This document shows, one piece after another, positions 46,182 through 59,210 of a stretch of DNA of 64,000 bases. The stretch covers positions 34,973,445-35,037,444 of the forward strand of contig CM018690.1 in NCBI GenBank assembly GCA_009363875.1, given 5' to 3'. Numbering within the stretch: the stretch's first letter is position 1; the number at the start of each line of letters is the position of its first letter. Made by a program: the position numbers and the translations under genes. This stretch comes from Mikania micrantha. Its lineage: Eukaryota > Streptophyta > Magnoliopsida > Asterales > Asteraceae. A model generated the notes under the pieces. It did not search any database, was not told the origin of the DNA, and saw only the letters and a list, made by a program, of their open reading frames with translations.

Positions 46182-49100
46182 TGTAACATCAGTGCCGGAA
46201 GCATTGCCGGAACAGTGATCGCTACAGTAACTTGTACAGTAACTCAGGTACACATTACGGGAAACTATGTTTATGCTATTGACACTTGATGCTTGACACG
46301 AAACTATTATGTTATGGGTCTGAAATCTGCTTTAAACCTCGTGGTTTAACAGTCAGAAACACATCAGACACCACATAACTGACACACAGATGCTTGATTT
46401 GATGCTATTATGTATAAACGTATGTGAGGTTAAACAAAACGAAACCATAACAGTTGTGGTTACAGAATGATAAACCGACGAATTATTCGTATAGGTGACG
46501 ATCTGTACGAATAAATCTGAAAGTTTAAAGTTCTGAAACGATGACTGGAAAGTAGTAAACAACAATCAGAAAGCCAAACCATAGTCGTGTTCGTTCAAAT
46601 GACGATTTGAACGAATACGCGCGATGGTGACGCTTTCTGACGAAACGAAAACGATACGAACGATAATAAATTTAAGGAAATGCAATATTTCCTGTTTTAC
46701 AATTTTGAAACTCATCTAAATAATTAATATTAAATCTATTTTAAATTTAAAATATGTAAAATACGCGAAAGAAATAACGAAACGCGTGAAATAATAAATT
46801 ACGATAAATAATTCCAGGAAAATGATATTTAAAATATTTACTAGTAATAACCATCTTCCAAACATTTAAAATAAAGTCTTTTATTTACATTACAAAAACA
46901 CGCGCGTAATAATCCGGAAACAAGACGAAAACACGAACCGAGCAATCGAAACGAACCCGAACACCCCTGGGGTATTTAAACCCTAAATGAGGCATTTATT
47001 TCATTTTTACATGTTCTCTCTCTCTCTCTAAACTCCATAGCCGTCCATCTCTCTCTCTAACATTTTCCCTTTCAAAGCTCCATAACTTGCTCAAATCTTG
47101 GTGAAATCACGCGTTCTTGGTGTCCACGCGAAGCTCTCGTCATCCTCCACTAGGAAGTACAGCAGATCTGGAACTTTACTCAGCCATTTTAGAGGTATGA
47201 AGCTAAGAACAACACAAAATATGGGGTTTTATCAACCCTAGTCGACCCATTTCTTTCAACCGGTTAGAAGTCCTATTTCATGAGCCCTACACCCTCGAAA
47301 CTTATTCCTGGTACCCTCTCAACATCAAAACAACCTGGTACCAGCCTAGAATCGGAGGAAGATGGTGATAATGCACAGGTTCGTGGCTTTTGGATGGAGC
47401 CGAACCTGTTAACACAGTCACGGCCGAACCTTGCCCGAACCCTTGGGTGCCATTAACCACCGAACCTTGTAGGGAAATTCTACGTGCGAACCTTTGTGTG
47501 CTGAACCTGCAGGGCCATCAACTCTCGCCAGCCAAACCCACCTCACCAGCCGAACCCATGCTGAGTTGGGCAATGGGCGAATCTACTTCACCACTCGGCC
47601 GAACCATCATCTACAGCCGAACCATTGAAGCCGAACCTTTGATCATGACAACTCCACATGCACGAACCTACATGGCTAAATCTTAATGACCGAACCCTTC
47701 ACGAACCTAGGGTTCGTCTATTTCAACCACTGAACCTTCACGCGCCTCAGCCGAACCCCATGACAAGGCATTATGGCCGAACCGTTCCTTTCCCCAACCC
47801 ATACACTTGGCCGAACCTATGGGAGATGGTCACTAGGTTCGCTGGTCAGTTCTGATTACACTATGCGGCCCAGAACTGAGTAGGTGGTGGCCCAAAGTCT
47901 TAGGCCCAGAAATGTTTGTGCATTGGCCCAACATCCTAGCTTAACTATTTGGCCCAATCGGCCCACACTACTTATACAACTCAAGTATCCCCGGCCCAAA
48001 ATCTTGACATTCGGCCCACATAGCTTATAGGGCCCAACATATTTTCAGCCCATTTACACCTAGGTAGGCCCAAAAGATTATCCGGCCCAATGAATTTAAG
48101 TGGTTAATGAAATAAGCGAATGAACGACTCGAATCAATGATAATCGTATGCACGGGTTATCGCTTAAGTATTACAAATGTGGTGATAAGTTGATTAGGCA
48201 AAGTAAATGAATACTTAAAGTTTTAATTAGAGGTTATAACTTTTGAACTAAACTTTAAGTTGAGAATTTACAATCGAATAAAAGAAATTCAATATTATCG
48301 TACACAATATTATGAAATCCGGGCCGGATAATGATCAAGACTTGTGGGTGTTAGTCAAATTAAGGCTAACACAACCACGCACACAAACACATGCTCAAAT
48401 ACTTATGCTTATGAACTACATTCAACGTGAAATCAATGCAGGATCTTGAACACAACAACGAATACTACAACGAGCGTGTGCATTCTAGTTAAGATAAGTC
48501 AACCACTTCGAACACAAGGTGAGTTCTTTTGTCCCTTTTCAAACATATTTGTTTTACTTCGGGACTGAGAAGCATGTTATACATTTTAATAAATTATTGA
48601 AGTGTTATTTAATGCTTTTAAATATAATCATGATGCTTATATTAATGCTTATATTAATGCTTATATTAATGCTTATACTTGAAACTCTTATTTGGAAAGC
48701 TAAAGACTAAGACTCAAACTATATGCTTGATGCTTATGCTACAAATTCTATGCTCAGACTACATGCTCGATGCTTATGCTATAACTTGAAGCTTAAACTT
48801 GTTGCTTGATACTTATGCTATAAAGTAGATGCTCAGACTATATGCTCAAGACTTATGCTATAAACTCTATGCTTAAACTATACACACGATGCTAATATTA
48901 TGGATTATGTGCTCACACTATATGCTAATGCTTGAACGATATGCTTGAAGCTATGATTGTGTGCGAAATGCTAAGCTTGTATCTAATCATGGACTATGTA
49001 ATTGCTAAACACTGCTAGAGTAGAGCTTGTACCCATGCATTGAGATACGTGGAAGCTAAACTATGACGATGCTAAGCTGTTATCTATATAAGAGACATGT

Positions 49101-50155
49101 AATTGCCAAACACTGCTAGAGCAGGGCTTGTGTCTGCTTATATGAGATATGTAAATGGTAAACCATTTGTGTGTGCACAGCTTGTGTCTATGTATGAGAT
49201 ACGTAATTTCCAAACACTGCTAGAGCAGGGCTTGTATCTTTATATAGGAGACACGTAATTGCTAGACTATTCGGAAGCTAAGCTTAAACCAATTCATGAG
49301 ATACGTAATGGCTAAACACTGCTAGAGCAGAGCTTGTATCTAGCCGTGGACTACGTAATTGCTAAACACTACTAGAGCAGAGCTTGTACCCACGCATGAG
49401 ATTGGTGAAAGCTAAACTATGATGTGTGAAACTATGATGTTTGTAAAACTTACTCTAAAGCTAATACTCTTGAATGCTATAAACTTATAACCTATTAAGC
49501 AGTACACTGAAGCTATAACGGAGACTGGATTGAATGGTAGGTAAGATGCTTAATTATCATTAACAACAGTGTCATATGCGGATTAGTATGTGGTGGGACG
49601 GCGTCTGGGCGGGTTGTAGGCTCGACTCAGGGGTATGCCATATATATAAGCATACCGATTTGGATATTACATGTGATGTTAATGAGGTTAAGGTTTTACC
49701 GAAAGAGGTTTGCTAAAACTATTTTTAAACTTATAAACTATATGAACTCACCAACCATTGTGTTGACTTTGTTTTCTTACATGCTTTCTCAGGTGACGTA
49801 CAGGAATAGGCTAATGCTTCAGGATTGCATGCTAGGCTGCCCAGATAGAGGACCTAGTTGACTTTTGAAAGCACATCTTTTGTTATTGATACGAATCACT
49901 TTTGATGTCTTGTACAGTTACAAGATAGAAAACAATTGATTCTTTTGGATAGGTTTACCAGGTTAAATTACTGAACATTGATATTGTAATTTAACTTTGT
50001 AATCCTAGTTTAATGCTTTATTGTGCTTTAGTTATTCTTAACATTGATGCTATGTAAACAATCTGATCATCACTATTATCACTCACGATATCGCGCCCCG
50101 AGAACCTTCCGCCCGACGGGGAACACGATCCGTCCCGCTGGCTCGAGGTGTGACA
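46182..50155 (+). repeat. Giant solo LTR A (3974 bp), TSD CATAA
   Basis: Begins TGTAACATCAGTGCCGG and ends GAGGTGTGACA. The 5 bp CATAA stand on both sides (46177-46181, 50156-50160). No primer-binding site, gag or pol adjoins either end, so only the LTR is left after recombination. I take plus as its direction because TGTAAC...GTGACA parallels the Tekay LTR of this window, and because TATTTAAA (46973-46980) is followed by a CT-rich leader. Inside are GCCGAACC-type repeats (47390-47850), GGCCCA repeats (47870-48090), short repeats with GATGCTTATGCTA (48720-48960) and about 60-bp repeats with CACTGCTAGAGCAG (49000-49400). The ORFs inside are translations of these repeats. Confidence 0.85.
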
Positions 50156-50388
50156 CATAATTAGGATAATAAGGGTAATTATGTTTATCAAATAATTACC
50201 TATTTGATACACATATTTAAGTAATGAATCAATTAGAAAAATAATCATTCTTTCATATTACAAATATATAATTTATTCTTACATGTATAAGAAGAATATG
50301 ATAATTTTGGCTTTAATTTATGTTTCAATTATGCATACATGAAAAGTCCTCTGGTGCCGGCTCCTTGTTTTTTTTAAGTTTTTAACTT

Positions 50389-51632
50389 GAGTAAATTACT
50401 GATTATGTCCTTTAAAAATATAGGAATTTGCTGGTTTCGTCCTTTGACTTCGAAAATTACTAGGGGTGTCCTTATTTTGAAAATTTTGCACGGGTTACGT
50501 CCTTTGTCATTAACCCCGTTAACTTATTCCGTTAAAACCCTCATGTGCCAGTCACATGAGGGGTAAAATAGTCATTTCATCCCCTTCTTCCATATTCACA
50601 CAGGTCACCCTCTCGCCGGAATCCGGCGAACCTCAACCTCCGGCGACACGATTACAACACGAAACCGACCCAAATCGGTGGTAGAAGAGGGAAGCATGTG
50701 GGAGGAGAACGAGAGCATCCCGTCTTCGTTACTGCCACACGAAGTCGGGGATCTTTTCTTGTTATGATTATTCTCCTCTGCTCCGACGAACTGAGATTGA
50801 CCGGAGAACGAAGCACCGGTCTTACTAGAACTCCGTTTGGCATCTCCGAAATTTAAAATTTTGCCGGATTCGGCTTTATTATACGAAGAATTCGCGATCC
50901 GGCCACCAGCTGCTACATCCATGGATCTGAATTCGGAGAAATTCAACTCTCTGCTCCCCAAAATCCGCTGATTTGGAATATCAGCAGATCTAGGGTTTTC
51001 ATGCAACAAATTAGGGTTTTCAAAGGGGGGTTGTTTATGAACGTGAGAATCGTTGGATGGAATGACGCTTGTGGTATGGGAGGCGATAACATCACCGGAA
51101 TTCTTAACTGCCATGACGTCGGCAGTCATGGTTGATGAAACCACCGAATCTGTGAGCCAAATCGACGAAGGATCATTCTCGTCTCTGGCTGCCTGGTCCG
51201 TGTTGATCTGCATCATATCCCCACCGTTGTTGAAATCAAACGAAACCCTAACTTTTTTCATCACATCCGAGTTCTGTAGAATTAGCTCCGTTGAACCTAA
51301 CTCAATCACCCCATCAGTTGAAGGAATACACATAATCGTCTGCAACCCGAAACCTTGACTTTGATGAGCTCGCTCGCAGTGAGACGCCAGAGGTTGAGGT
51401 TTGCCGGATTCCGGCGAGAGGGTGACCTGCGTGAATATGGAAGAAGAAGGGGATGAAATGACTATTTTACCCCTCATGTGACTAGCACATGGGGGTTTTA
51501 ACAGAATAAGTTAACGGGGTTAATGACAAAGGACGTAACCCGTGCAAAATTTTCAAAATAAGGACACCCCTAGTAATTTTCGAAGTCAAAGGACGAAACC
51601 AGCAAATTGCTATATTTTTCAGTAATTTACTC
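50389..51632 (-). mobile_element. Pack-MULE with captured MYC2-like fragment, TSD TTTTAACTT
   Basis: A 1,244-bp element with terminal inverted repeats of about 255 bp (50389-50645 against 51632-51385), both starting GAGTAAATTACTG. The 9-bp TTTTAACTT flanks it exactly (50380-50388, 51633-51641), the target size of Mutator-like elements. Between the arms is a piece of a host bHLH gene. It has no transposase, so it fits the Pack-MULE definition: a non-autonomous MULE that carries host gene sequence. The two arms differ by few substitutions and by one gap of about 14 bp near the outer end, so the insertion is fairly young. Confidence 0.88.
50605..51477 (-). pseudogene. MYC2-like bHLH fragment in the Pack-MULE (290-codon ORF)
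   Basis: The ORF starts inside one inverted arm and ends inside the other. Its captured part (about 51385 to 50648) corresponds to the end of the bHLH-MYC N-terminal domain (SHCERAHQSQGFGLQTIMC, then DGVIELGSTELILQNSDVMK) and the variable region after it (SGKILNFGDAKRSSSKTG, NNHNKKRSPTSCGSNEDGML). In MYC2-type jasmonate regulators these parts precede the basic helix-loop-helix, which is not present here. No transcription-factor DNA-binding domain and no native start remain. The ORF has no stop over 290 codons, so capture was recent or the frame is kept. If transcribed it would give a chimeric protein or an RNA matching the source gene; neither is shown by the sequence. Confidence 0.75.
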
Positions 51633-51641
51633 TTTTAACTT

Positions 51642-53324
51642 TTACAGATCTTATTAGGGGCGCGCTTTAGGCTTTGAACTGTAATATAACCTCGAAAGGT
51701 TCTAAAGTTTGTGCGACTGTGATAGTTTAATTTTTATTATAAAGCAACAATTATAAAAAATATAGCTTTTGATAAATTAATTAATTAAATGCGGTTTTAA
51801 TTAATTGTGTTTCTTAATTGAAGGTATTACGTACCTTTATTGACTTGAGTTAAAATAAAATTTTCATTTACATATAGAGTTAATTATACATATATTGTTT
51901 AATTAATTAATTAATTAATTAATTTGCATACGACTTAAAACCCTAAAACTTAATAATTCCTTTATAAATTAATACTCTCCCTAAAACTAAATATTGTTTA
52001 AAAATAGTTTTTTTGGCTAGACATTATCATAGATGAGATTAGATTATTGTTCCTTTTTTTTGCTTTCATATTTTTCTCGTAATCCTTCCATTTATCCTTC
52101 AATTTGAATCATTTGCATACAAAGTGACCGAAATCCATCATTTTAGTAAATTTTCTTTTATTACATCTATCAGTGTCTTTTATATGTACTCCTTCATCTT
52201 TTTTAAAGTTTCTACCTCATTTCCTAACATGATGTTTACTACTAGAACTCGCCATCAAAAGTTTGCTTTGATAATGTTCCTCTAGTTCATCTTGACTTTT
52301 GATATGTTTTTAAAATTTTATTCTTCTTTTAATGGCATCTTCAAATGACAACGTGCCCATTACTTAATATTGCTAGATAAATGTGATGATTCGTTGGAAC
52401 TTCTTTTGAACTGAATTTAATAGTTTCCTTATAGTATCGTATCTTTAAAGTACTTTCAATACTTTTGAATTTGACTTTTATCATGCTTAATTTCCTAGAA
52501 AAGCACCTATTTTTTAATTTGTATTCATTCTCAAAGCCTTTAGTTCACTACCCAAGTTTGCAAACATACTTTCTAAACCAGATTGGCTCCAAAATATTAT
52601 ACTTTGATTAAGTCCCAAACATTTTTTGCAATTAGTACTATGCAGCTTGAATTAAAACATCTTCAAGCCATGTTTAAAAGAACATTTCCTTGGTTATAAG
52701 CACTTTCTTTTCATTATTTGTTTCTTTAGCATCAATCATATCGGCCTTCAACATAGTTTCCATCAACAAAGTCTAAGCAGTATAATTTATGTCATTCAGT
52801 TTGGGACATTGAAGTGAAACATTCTCTTGTTAATGAACTACTAGATGTTTTGTCATGTTTTTTTTTGTCTTTTTAAATGTCATGCATGCCTATTAGAACT
52901 TTCTTAAATTTTCTTCTTGAATCTTACTAACTTTATTGTTATGTTCTTACTAATCATAATTGGAATTTTTAATAAATTCTCTTGCTTCAGATAAATCAGA
53001 CGCATGTTTGCTATATTTCATGCTTTTGAATTTCATGCTCTTTTTTGTCACATGAGTCTTTCTTGTTTTCTTTTGACACATGGCTCTTTATTTCTTGATC
53101 TTGCCTCATGGCTCTCCGATGCTTGCTTTTGCCTCACAAGTCTCTGATGTTTGCTTTTGCCTCACGGGTCTTTCTTGCTTGATTTTTGAAACAATAAGTT
53201 TTCTCTTACTATTGGAACCAAAGATGGTTTGATCTTGCTCGGCATATGAACCACAAGGTTTTGGTTTTTTTCTTGTTATGTGAACCACAAGCGTTCACTT
53301 TCTTACTTGCTATGAATCAATAGG
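51642..53324 (-). other. AT-rich DNA, possible decayed Copia gag on minus
   Basis: No intact gene. On minus, scraps of lysine- and glutamate-rich reading frame are visible, such as KSMKFKSMKYSKHASDLSEA near 53040-52960 and KRKLIVSKIKQERPVRQKQT near 53205-53140, with repeated ACTTGTGAGGCAAAAGCA-like words. This resembles the coiled-coil-like part of Copia gag proteins, but no zinc knuckle or pol motif confirms it. Confidence 0.25.
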
Positions 53325-53329
53325 ATTCG

Positions 53330-56300
53330 TGTCACACCCCGAGCTGGCGGAACGGATCGTGTTCCCCGCCGGGCGGAAAGTTCTCGGAGCGCGATATCGT
53401 GAGTGATAATCGTGATGATCAGATTGTTTACCTAGCATCAACATTGAGAATAACTAAAGCACAACGTAAAACTAAAATTTACAAAGTTAAGTTACAATTG
53501 TCAACAAAACATGTGCATCACCTGAGAAAGCATGTGAGAAAACAAAGTCAACACAATGGTTGGTGAGTTCATATAGTTTTAGTATCTGAAAATTAGCTTT
53601 TGCAACTTCTTCGGTAAAAACCTTAACCTCATTAACATCACCTGTATCATCCAGCTCGGGGGCATACCCTTGAGTCGAGCCTAAAACCCGCCCAGACGCC
53701 GTCTCACCACATACTAAGCCATATAGGACATTGCTGTTAACGATAATTAAGCATTTTACCGACCATTCAATTTCGTCATAGTTTCAAGCATCATGTCTAA
53801 AAGTTTAAGTTATCTACCCAATGGCATTCCCAAATCCCTTCGATAACAACCCTTAATCTCATTAACATCACCTGTATCATCCAGCTCGGTATGCTTATAT
53901 ATAGGGCATACCCCTGAGTCGAGCCTACAACCCACCCAGACGCCGTCCCACCACATACTAAGTCACATGGTATATTGATGCTAATGATAATTAAGCGTTT
54001 TACCTACCATTCAAACCAACCGTAGCTCTAAGTGTTCTGATTAAGCCTTCATATAGTTTAACATCCTAAGATTAGCCTTTGTAACCCTCTAGGTAACAAC
54101 CTTAACCTCATTAACATCACATGTAACATCCAGATCGGTATGCTTATATATAGGGCATACCCCTGAGTCGAGCCTACAACCAGCAACCAGCCCAGACGCC
54201 TTCCCACCACAAACTAATCAACATATGACATTGTTGTTAATGATAATTAAGCATTTTACCTACTATTCAATACAGTCTCCGTCATAGCCCGAGTGTGCTG
54301 CTTAAAAGTTTACAAGTTTATAGTATTCATAAGTATTAGCTTTAGAGTAAATTTTACAAGCATCATAGTTTCACACATCAAAGTTTAGCTTTCACTAATC
54401 TCATGCGTGGGTACAAGCTCTGCTCTAGCATTCGTTTAGCAATCACGTAGCCCACGGCTAGATACAAGCTCTGCTCTAGCAGTGTTTAGCCATTACGTAT
54501 CTCATGAATTAGTTAAGCTTAATATCCGAATAGTCTAGCAATTACGTGTCTCTTATACAAGATACAAGCCTTGCTCTAGCAATCGTTTGGCAATCACGTA
54601 TCTTATACATAGACACAAGCCGTGCACACACAAGTAGTTTAGCATTTACATATCTCATATAAGCAGACACAAGCCCTGCTCTAGCAGTCGTTTAGCAATC
54701 ACGTGTCTCTTATATAGATAACAGCTTAGCATCATCATAGTTTAGCTTCCACGTATCTCAATGCATGGGTACAAGCTCTGCTCTAGCAGTCGTTTAGCAA
54801 TCACGTAGCCCATGATTAGATACAAGCTTAGCATTTCGCACACAATCATAGTTTTGAGCATATAGATTCAAGCATTCGCATATAGTTTGAGCATGGAATT
54901 CATAGCATAAGTATCAAGTATATTGTTTAAGTTTCTAGTTTGTAGCATAAGTATCAAGCATATAGTTTAAGCTTCTAGTTTGTAACATAAGCATTAAGCA
55001 TCTAGTTTAAGCATCTAGTTTGTAGCATAAGCATCAAGCATGTAGTTTAAGCATCTAGTTTATAGCTTCTCAAAATAATAGTTTCCAAGCATAAGCTTTA
55101 GTGTAAGCATCATGATTATGTTTAAAAGCATTAAATAACATTTCAATAATTTCTTAAAATGTATAACATGCTTCTCAGTCCCGAAGTAAAACAAATAAGT
55201 TTGAAAAGGGACAAATGAACCCACCTTTTGTTTGAAGTGGTTGACTAAGTAAAACCAAGAATGTGCGCGCTCGTTGTTGTATCCGTCGTTGTATTCACGT
55301 TCCTGTATTGATTTCATTTCGTTGTATCTTATAAGCATATGTTGTAATAGTTCGTGTGTGTGTGAGTGTTAGTATTAGCCCTAAAGTTGGCTAACACTGT
55401 GAGTCTCGGTCTTTATTCGACCCTAATTCATTCGTGAAATTTCAAGACTTTTAATCATTATGCTAATTATTGGTATTACATGGCTTTTGTAATTAAGCTT
55501 TAGTGTTTAAAGTAGCTTTAGAGATAAAACTCTCCATGTTGCTCTCGTTAAATAAAATAATTCATTATCTAGTCATCCCCTAACTATGCAATTATAGTGG
55601 CAGAATTTAAAGTCTTAGTGTTTGTGAGTGTAGCATCCTCACCTTATTTCACCTTTGTAGAAATTGTGGTTTATATAAAAGTCCATGTCGTTCTTGCTTA
55701 TAGCTTTTAACGTGTTAGTTTATTTTCCAGCCATATGGGCCAAGCAATATTATTGTTGGGCCGAATTAGGGAATGGGCTAGAGTAAGAGTTGTGGGCCGA
55801 ATATTATATTGGCTTGGTCCAATGAAGTTGGGCCGAACTAATTGTGGTTGGGCCTAGGTAACCACATGGACCGAAAGTGTGACTTGGGCCACATCGGTGG
55901 GCCGATTGATAGGTGGATTAATTCCACACTATGGGCCGAATGAGTGGATTTGTCTTGGGCCGATTGGGCCAAATAGTTAAACTAGGATATTGGCCAAAAT
56001 AAATGAGTCGAATGGCTTTGGGCCTAGGCCGAATGGCCATATGCCGTTTCCAGCTACCCCAGTATTCATGCAACTCAAGGTTCGGCTAAACAAAAAGGTA
56101 TAGGTTCGACTGAGTCTCGGTGGGTTCCGTCAAGGTTCAGGGTTACATGATTCGGCAAGACATAGGTTCGCCACTGGTTCGTCTAAGAAGGGTTCGGTGA
56201 TGGTGAAACAGATTCGGCTGACTTGGTTCGTGACTCTGCATGGCTCGACTTTGAATGGTTCGGCTGGGTCTCAATGGTTCGGCTAGGAGGGTTCGAGCAC

Positions 56301-57816
56301 TAAGGTTCGGCTAGGTGGTGATCAGTACAAGGTTCGGCCACCTATATTGCACTCCAAGGTTCGGCTGGTGGTAGTAGGGGGTTCGGCCAAGGCTCAGCTG
56401 AGGAGTGCTACATGGGTTAGCGAATAGAGTTAATGGTCATGCAGGTTCGGCTCATTTAGCCTCAACCATTTCCAGGGTTCGGTTGGCTGGTACAGCAAGG
56501 TTCGTGGCTGGGGGTGATGGCTGCCAAGGGTTCGGCCAGAACCATACAGGTTCGGCCGTTGGATGCTGTTCACGAACCCTGGTTCCATCTTCATCCTCTC
56601 CATCAAACTAACCAGCCCTAGTTCGTTCCCACGAGTGGTGATGTTAGGTTGTGATGTTGTTTCGAAGTAGTATGGCCTAAGGGGACATGGTTGGCCAGCT
56701 AGAGTGTAGTAAACATAGGAGTCACGAAAACCCTAATTTTGTGAGTTTCCTTTCATCATTACCTCGAAATGGCTGGGTAACTTCGTAGATCCGTTGTACT
56801 TCTAGGTAGAGGATGACGAGAGCTTCGCGTGGACACCAAAATCACAAGATTTCACCAAGAAACGGGCTAGTTATGGAGCTTGGAAGTGTAAGATTTTAGA
56901 GAGAGAGAGTGACGGGAACTTCTTTTAGAGAGAGAGTGGGATTGCAGGAAATGGATTTAATGGCCTCAATTGGTGTTTAAATACCCCGTGGGTATTCGGG
57001 TTCGTTTCGGTTGTTCGGTTCTCGTTTTCATCGTGTTTCCGGCACGTTACGCGCCTGTTTTTGTAATTTAAATAAAAGGCTTTATTTTAAATGTTTGGAA
57101 AGCAATTATTTCTAGTAAATATTTTAATATCGTTTCTCTTGAATCATTTATCGAAATTTATTATTTTTACACGTTTCATTAACTCGTGTTCGTTTTGCGT
57201 ATTCTACGTACTTTAATTTAATATGAATTTATTTTACGCGTTTTAATTAAAATAGTTTCCTTTTAATTTATTTCTGATGAGTTTCAAAATTGTAAAACAG
57301 AAAATATTATATTTTCTTAAATTTATTATCGTTCGTATCGTTTTCGTGTTCGTTTCGTCAGAAAACGTCACTTACGCGCGTTTTCGTACAGAGCGCTAAC
57401 TGTACGAACACGATCGTACGTTTCACTTTCTGATTTTGTTTCCTACTTTTCAGTCATTATTTCAGATCATTAAACTATCAGATTTATTCGTATAGATCGT
57501 CACCTATACGAATAACTCGTCGGTTTAGCATTCGGTAACAACAACTGTTATGGTTTTATTCTGTTTATCCTCGCATACGTTTATACATAATAGTATCAAA
57601 TCAAACATGTGTGTACATGTTCAGCGTTGTCTGATGTGTTTCTGACTGTTAAACCATGAGGTTTAATTCAGATTTCAGAACAATAGTTTATTAGTTTAGC
57701 CTTTAGCATCAAGTATCGATAGCATAAGCATAGTTTCACATAATGTGTACCTGAGTTACTGTGTGAGTTACTGTAGCGATCACTGTTCCGGTAACGATTC
57801 CGGTACAGATGTTACA
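53330..57816 (-). repeat. Giant solo LTR B (4487 bp), inverted to A, TSD ATTCG
   Basis: On plus it begins TGTCACACCCCGAGCTGG and ends ACCGGTACAGATGTTACA-like sequence; ATTCG stands on both sides (53325-53329, 57817-57821). It is the diverged inverted relative of solo LTR A: the ends and the ordered repeat blocks (CTGCTCTAGCAG at 54410-54790, GGTTCGGC at 56080-56580, the GA-rich strip at 56890-56935) correspond. It is about 510 bp longer, largely because a 235-240-bp block is present three times at 53613-54290. ORFs here reflect the repeats. Confidence 0.85.
53613..54290. repeat. Triplicated block of about 237 bp in solo LTR B
   Basis: Three copies each contain CTCATTAACATCAC, a CATCCAGCTCGG-like string, GAGTCGAGCCTA, CCCAGACGCC and ATAATTAAGC, starting near 53615, 53850 and 54090. 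Solo LTR A has a single copy (near 49540-49690). Confidence 0.75.
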
Positions 57817-57821
57817 ATTCG

Positions 57822-58490
57822 ATTTTGACTTGTTAATTAGATTTTGTTTTAACTTGCTAAATGAACCTTACAATTTTGTTATCTTGCTATTTAATGGATA
57901 TATGAATTGTAAAGTTTGTTATTTCCAACTTTCTTTAATCAATACAAGACACTAACTTTCTAAAAGTGGATTCTACTTGTTACTTTCTAAATCAAAAATT
58001 TATTTAACAAATTGAAGGAACACTTATCTGAATAGGGATTGCTTCCTTCAAATTTTTGTTTCTTGATTCTTGCCTTTAAACTTTCTAACTTAGGTTTATG
58101 ATTTTGATTTCTAAAAAGTTTCTTTAACCTAATTGGAAATCTATGCAAGCCAATCAAAAGACTTCTCTAAAACTTTTGATTACTGTTACTTTTGGATCGT
58201 GAAACAAACAGACCCTAAATCAATTATTTTGATCTTCCTTCTTGTTTCCCAAACCTACTTCTTGGTTTTCATCTTGAAGACAATTAAAACAACCCTTTAA
58301 ACTTTAATTACAATATGCAATTTGGTTTAGTTCTTGGTTTTGGTTCAATCTTGAATTCTAATTTTTGACTTTAATTTCTTGATTTTGATTTCAGACTTTC
58401 AAATCTTTATTTTGACTATTGGATTTCAATTTAACTTTAAAGATACCATATTTGATTGAATTGTTCAAAGATTAAATTTTCAATTACCAT
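57822..58490. other. AT-rich intergenic DNA
   Basis: T-rich with many CTTTAA and TTGATTT words. I see no gene or bounded repeat. Confidence 0.35.
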
Positions 58491-58497
58491 CTTCTTT

Positions 58498-59210
58498 GTA
58501 ACACCCCAACCCAATTAAGGCTGAGTGTCACTTGTACAGAGTTCAGAGTTAATGCAACAATCCATAATTTATATCCAAACATAATTGAAGTCTTAATTAA
58601 TCAAACTAAACATAAATAAAATCTTATAATTTCATTTATTACATTATTTAATTGGATAAGTTCTTGCCTTTCTTTAAACACTCTCTTCTCAGTTGACGCC
58701 TGTAAAGCTATAATGGTGACCAAAAGTTGGTTGAGTATCCACTATCGGCTTCTTCTATTAAGCAAACCCTAAGAGAATTTGCAACTTTAAATCAAATCCT
58801 AGGAAGCTGGGATGATTTCACCACTTTGAATGAATATGTCTACTTAACAATGGTTGAGGGTTTGACAGGGGTGGTGGATGAAATCGTCGAAGGAGGCTTC
58901 AACCACCAGAACCAGTGACCAAAAAACGAATCACTAGCCATTAGAAGGTGGTGTTGAAATGTAAACTAAATAGTTGGGTCTTATGTATATGTAAAGTCAA
59001 GGGACTAATATGTAAATAAGTCAAAGTTGATTAGGAATTAGGAGTTTAGGACTATAAAGCCAAGACCATATACATATTTCATTATCGGTGTATGAATGAT
59101 TGTACGAACATTTACAAGCAAGATTATCAAATCTCCAGTGTTCTTCTATCAATTTTGTCTCTGATTAGTGATTACCAATGGATGGTAAGGGATGCTTCTT
59201 CTTACGGACT
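58498..59210 (+). repeat. Probable retrotransposon LTR fragments
   Basis: TGTAACACCCCAACCCAATT at 58498 is a typical start of plant Ty3/gypsy LTRs. From 58952, TGTTGAAATGTAAACTAAAT and the strip up to 59200 (ATAAAGCCAAGACC, TTCTTCTATCAATTTTGTC) read like a Copia LTR. I could not find right ends or target duplications for either. The 63-codon ORF at 58727 has no recognised family. Confidence 0.3.

Noticed and set aside
47390..47855. ORFs of 98 and 65 codons rich in EP and NP
   Set aside because: They translate the GCCGAACC repeat of solo LTR A, with no conserved domain.
51053..51358. Plus-strand ORF of 101 codons
   Set aside because: Antisense shadow of the captured MYC2-like fragment.
46182..57816. 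A single LTR retrotransposon with its two LTRs at 46182 and 53330
   Set aside because: The copies are inverted, not direct, each has its own different 5-bp duplication, and the sequence between them has no retroelement order.
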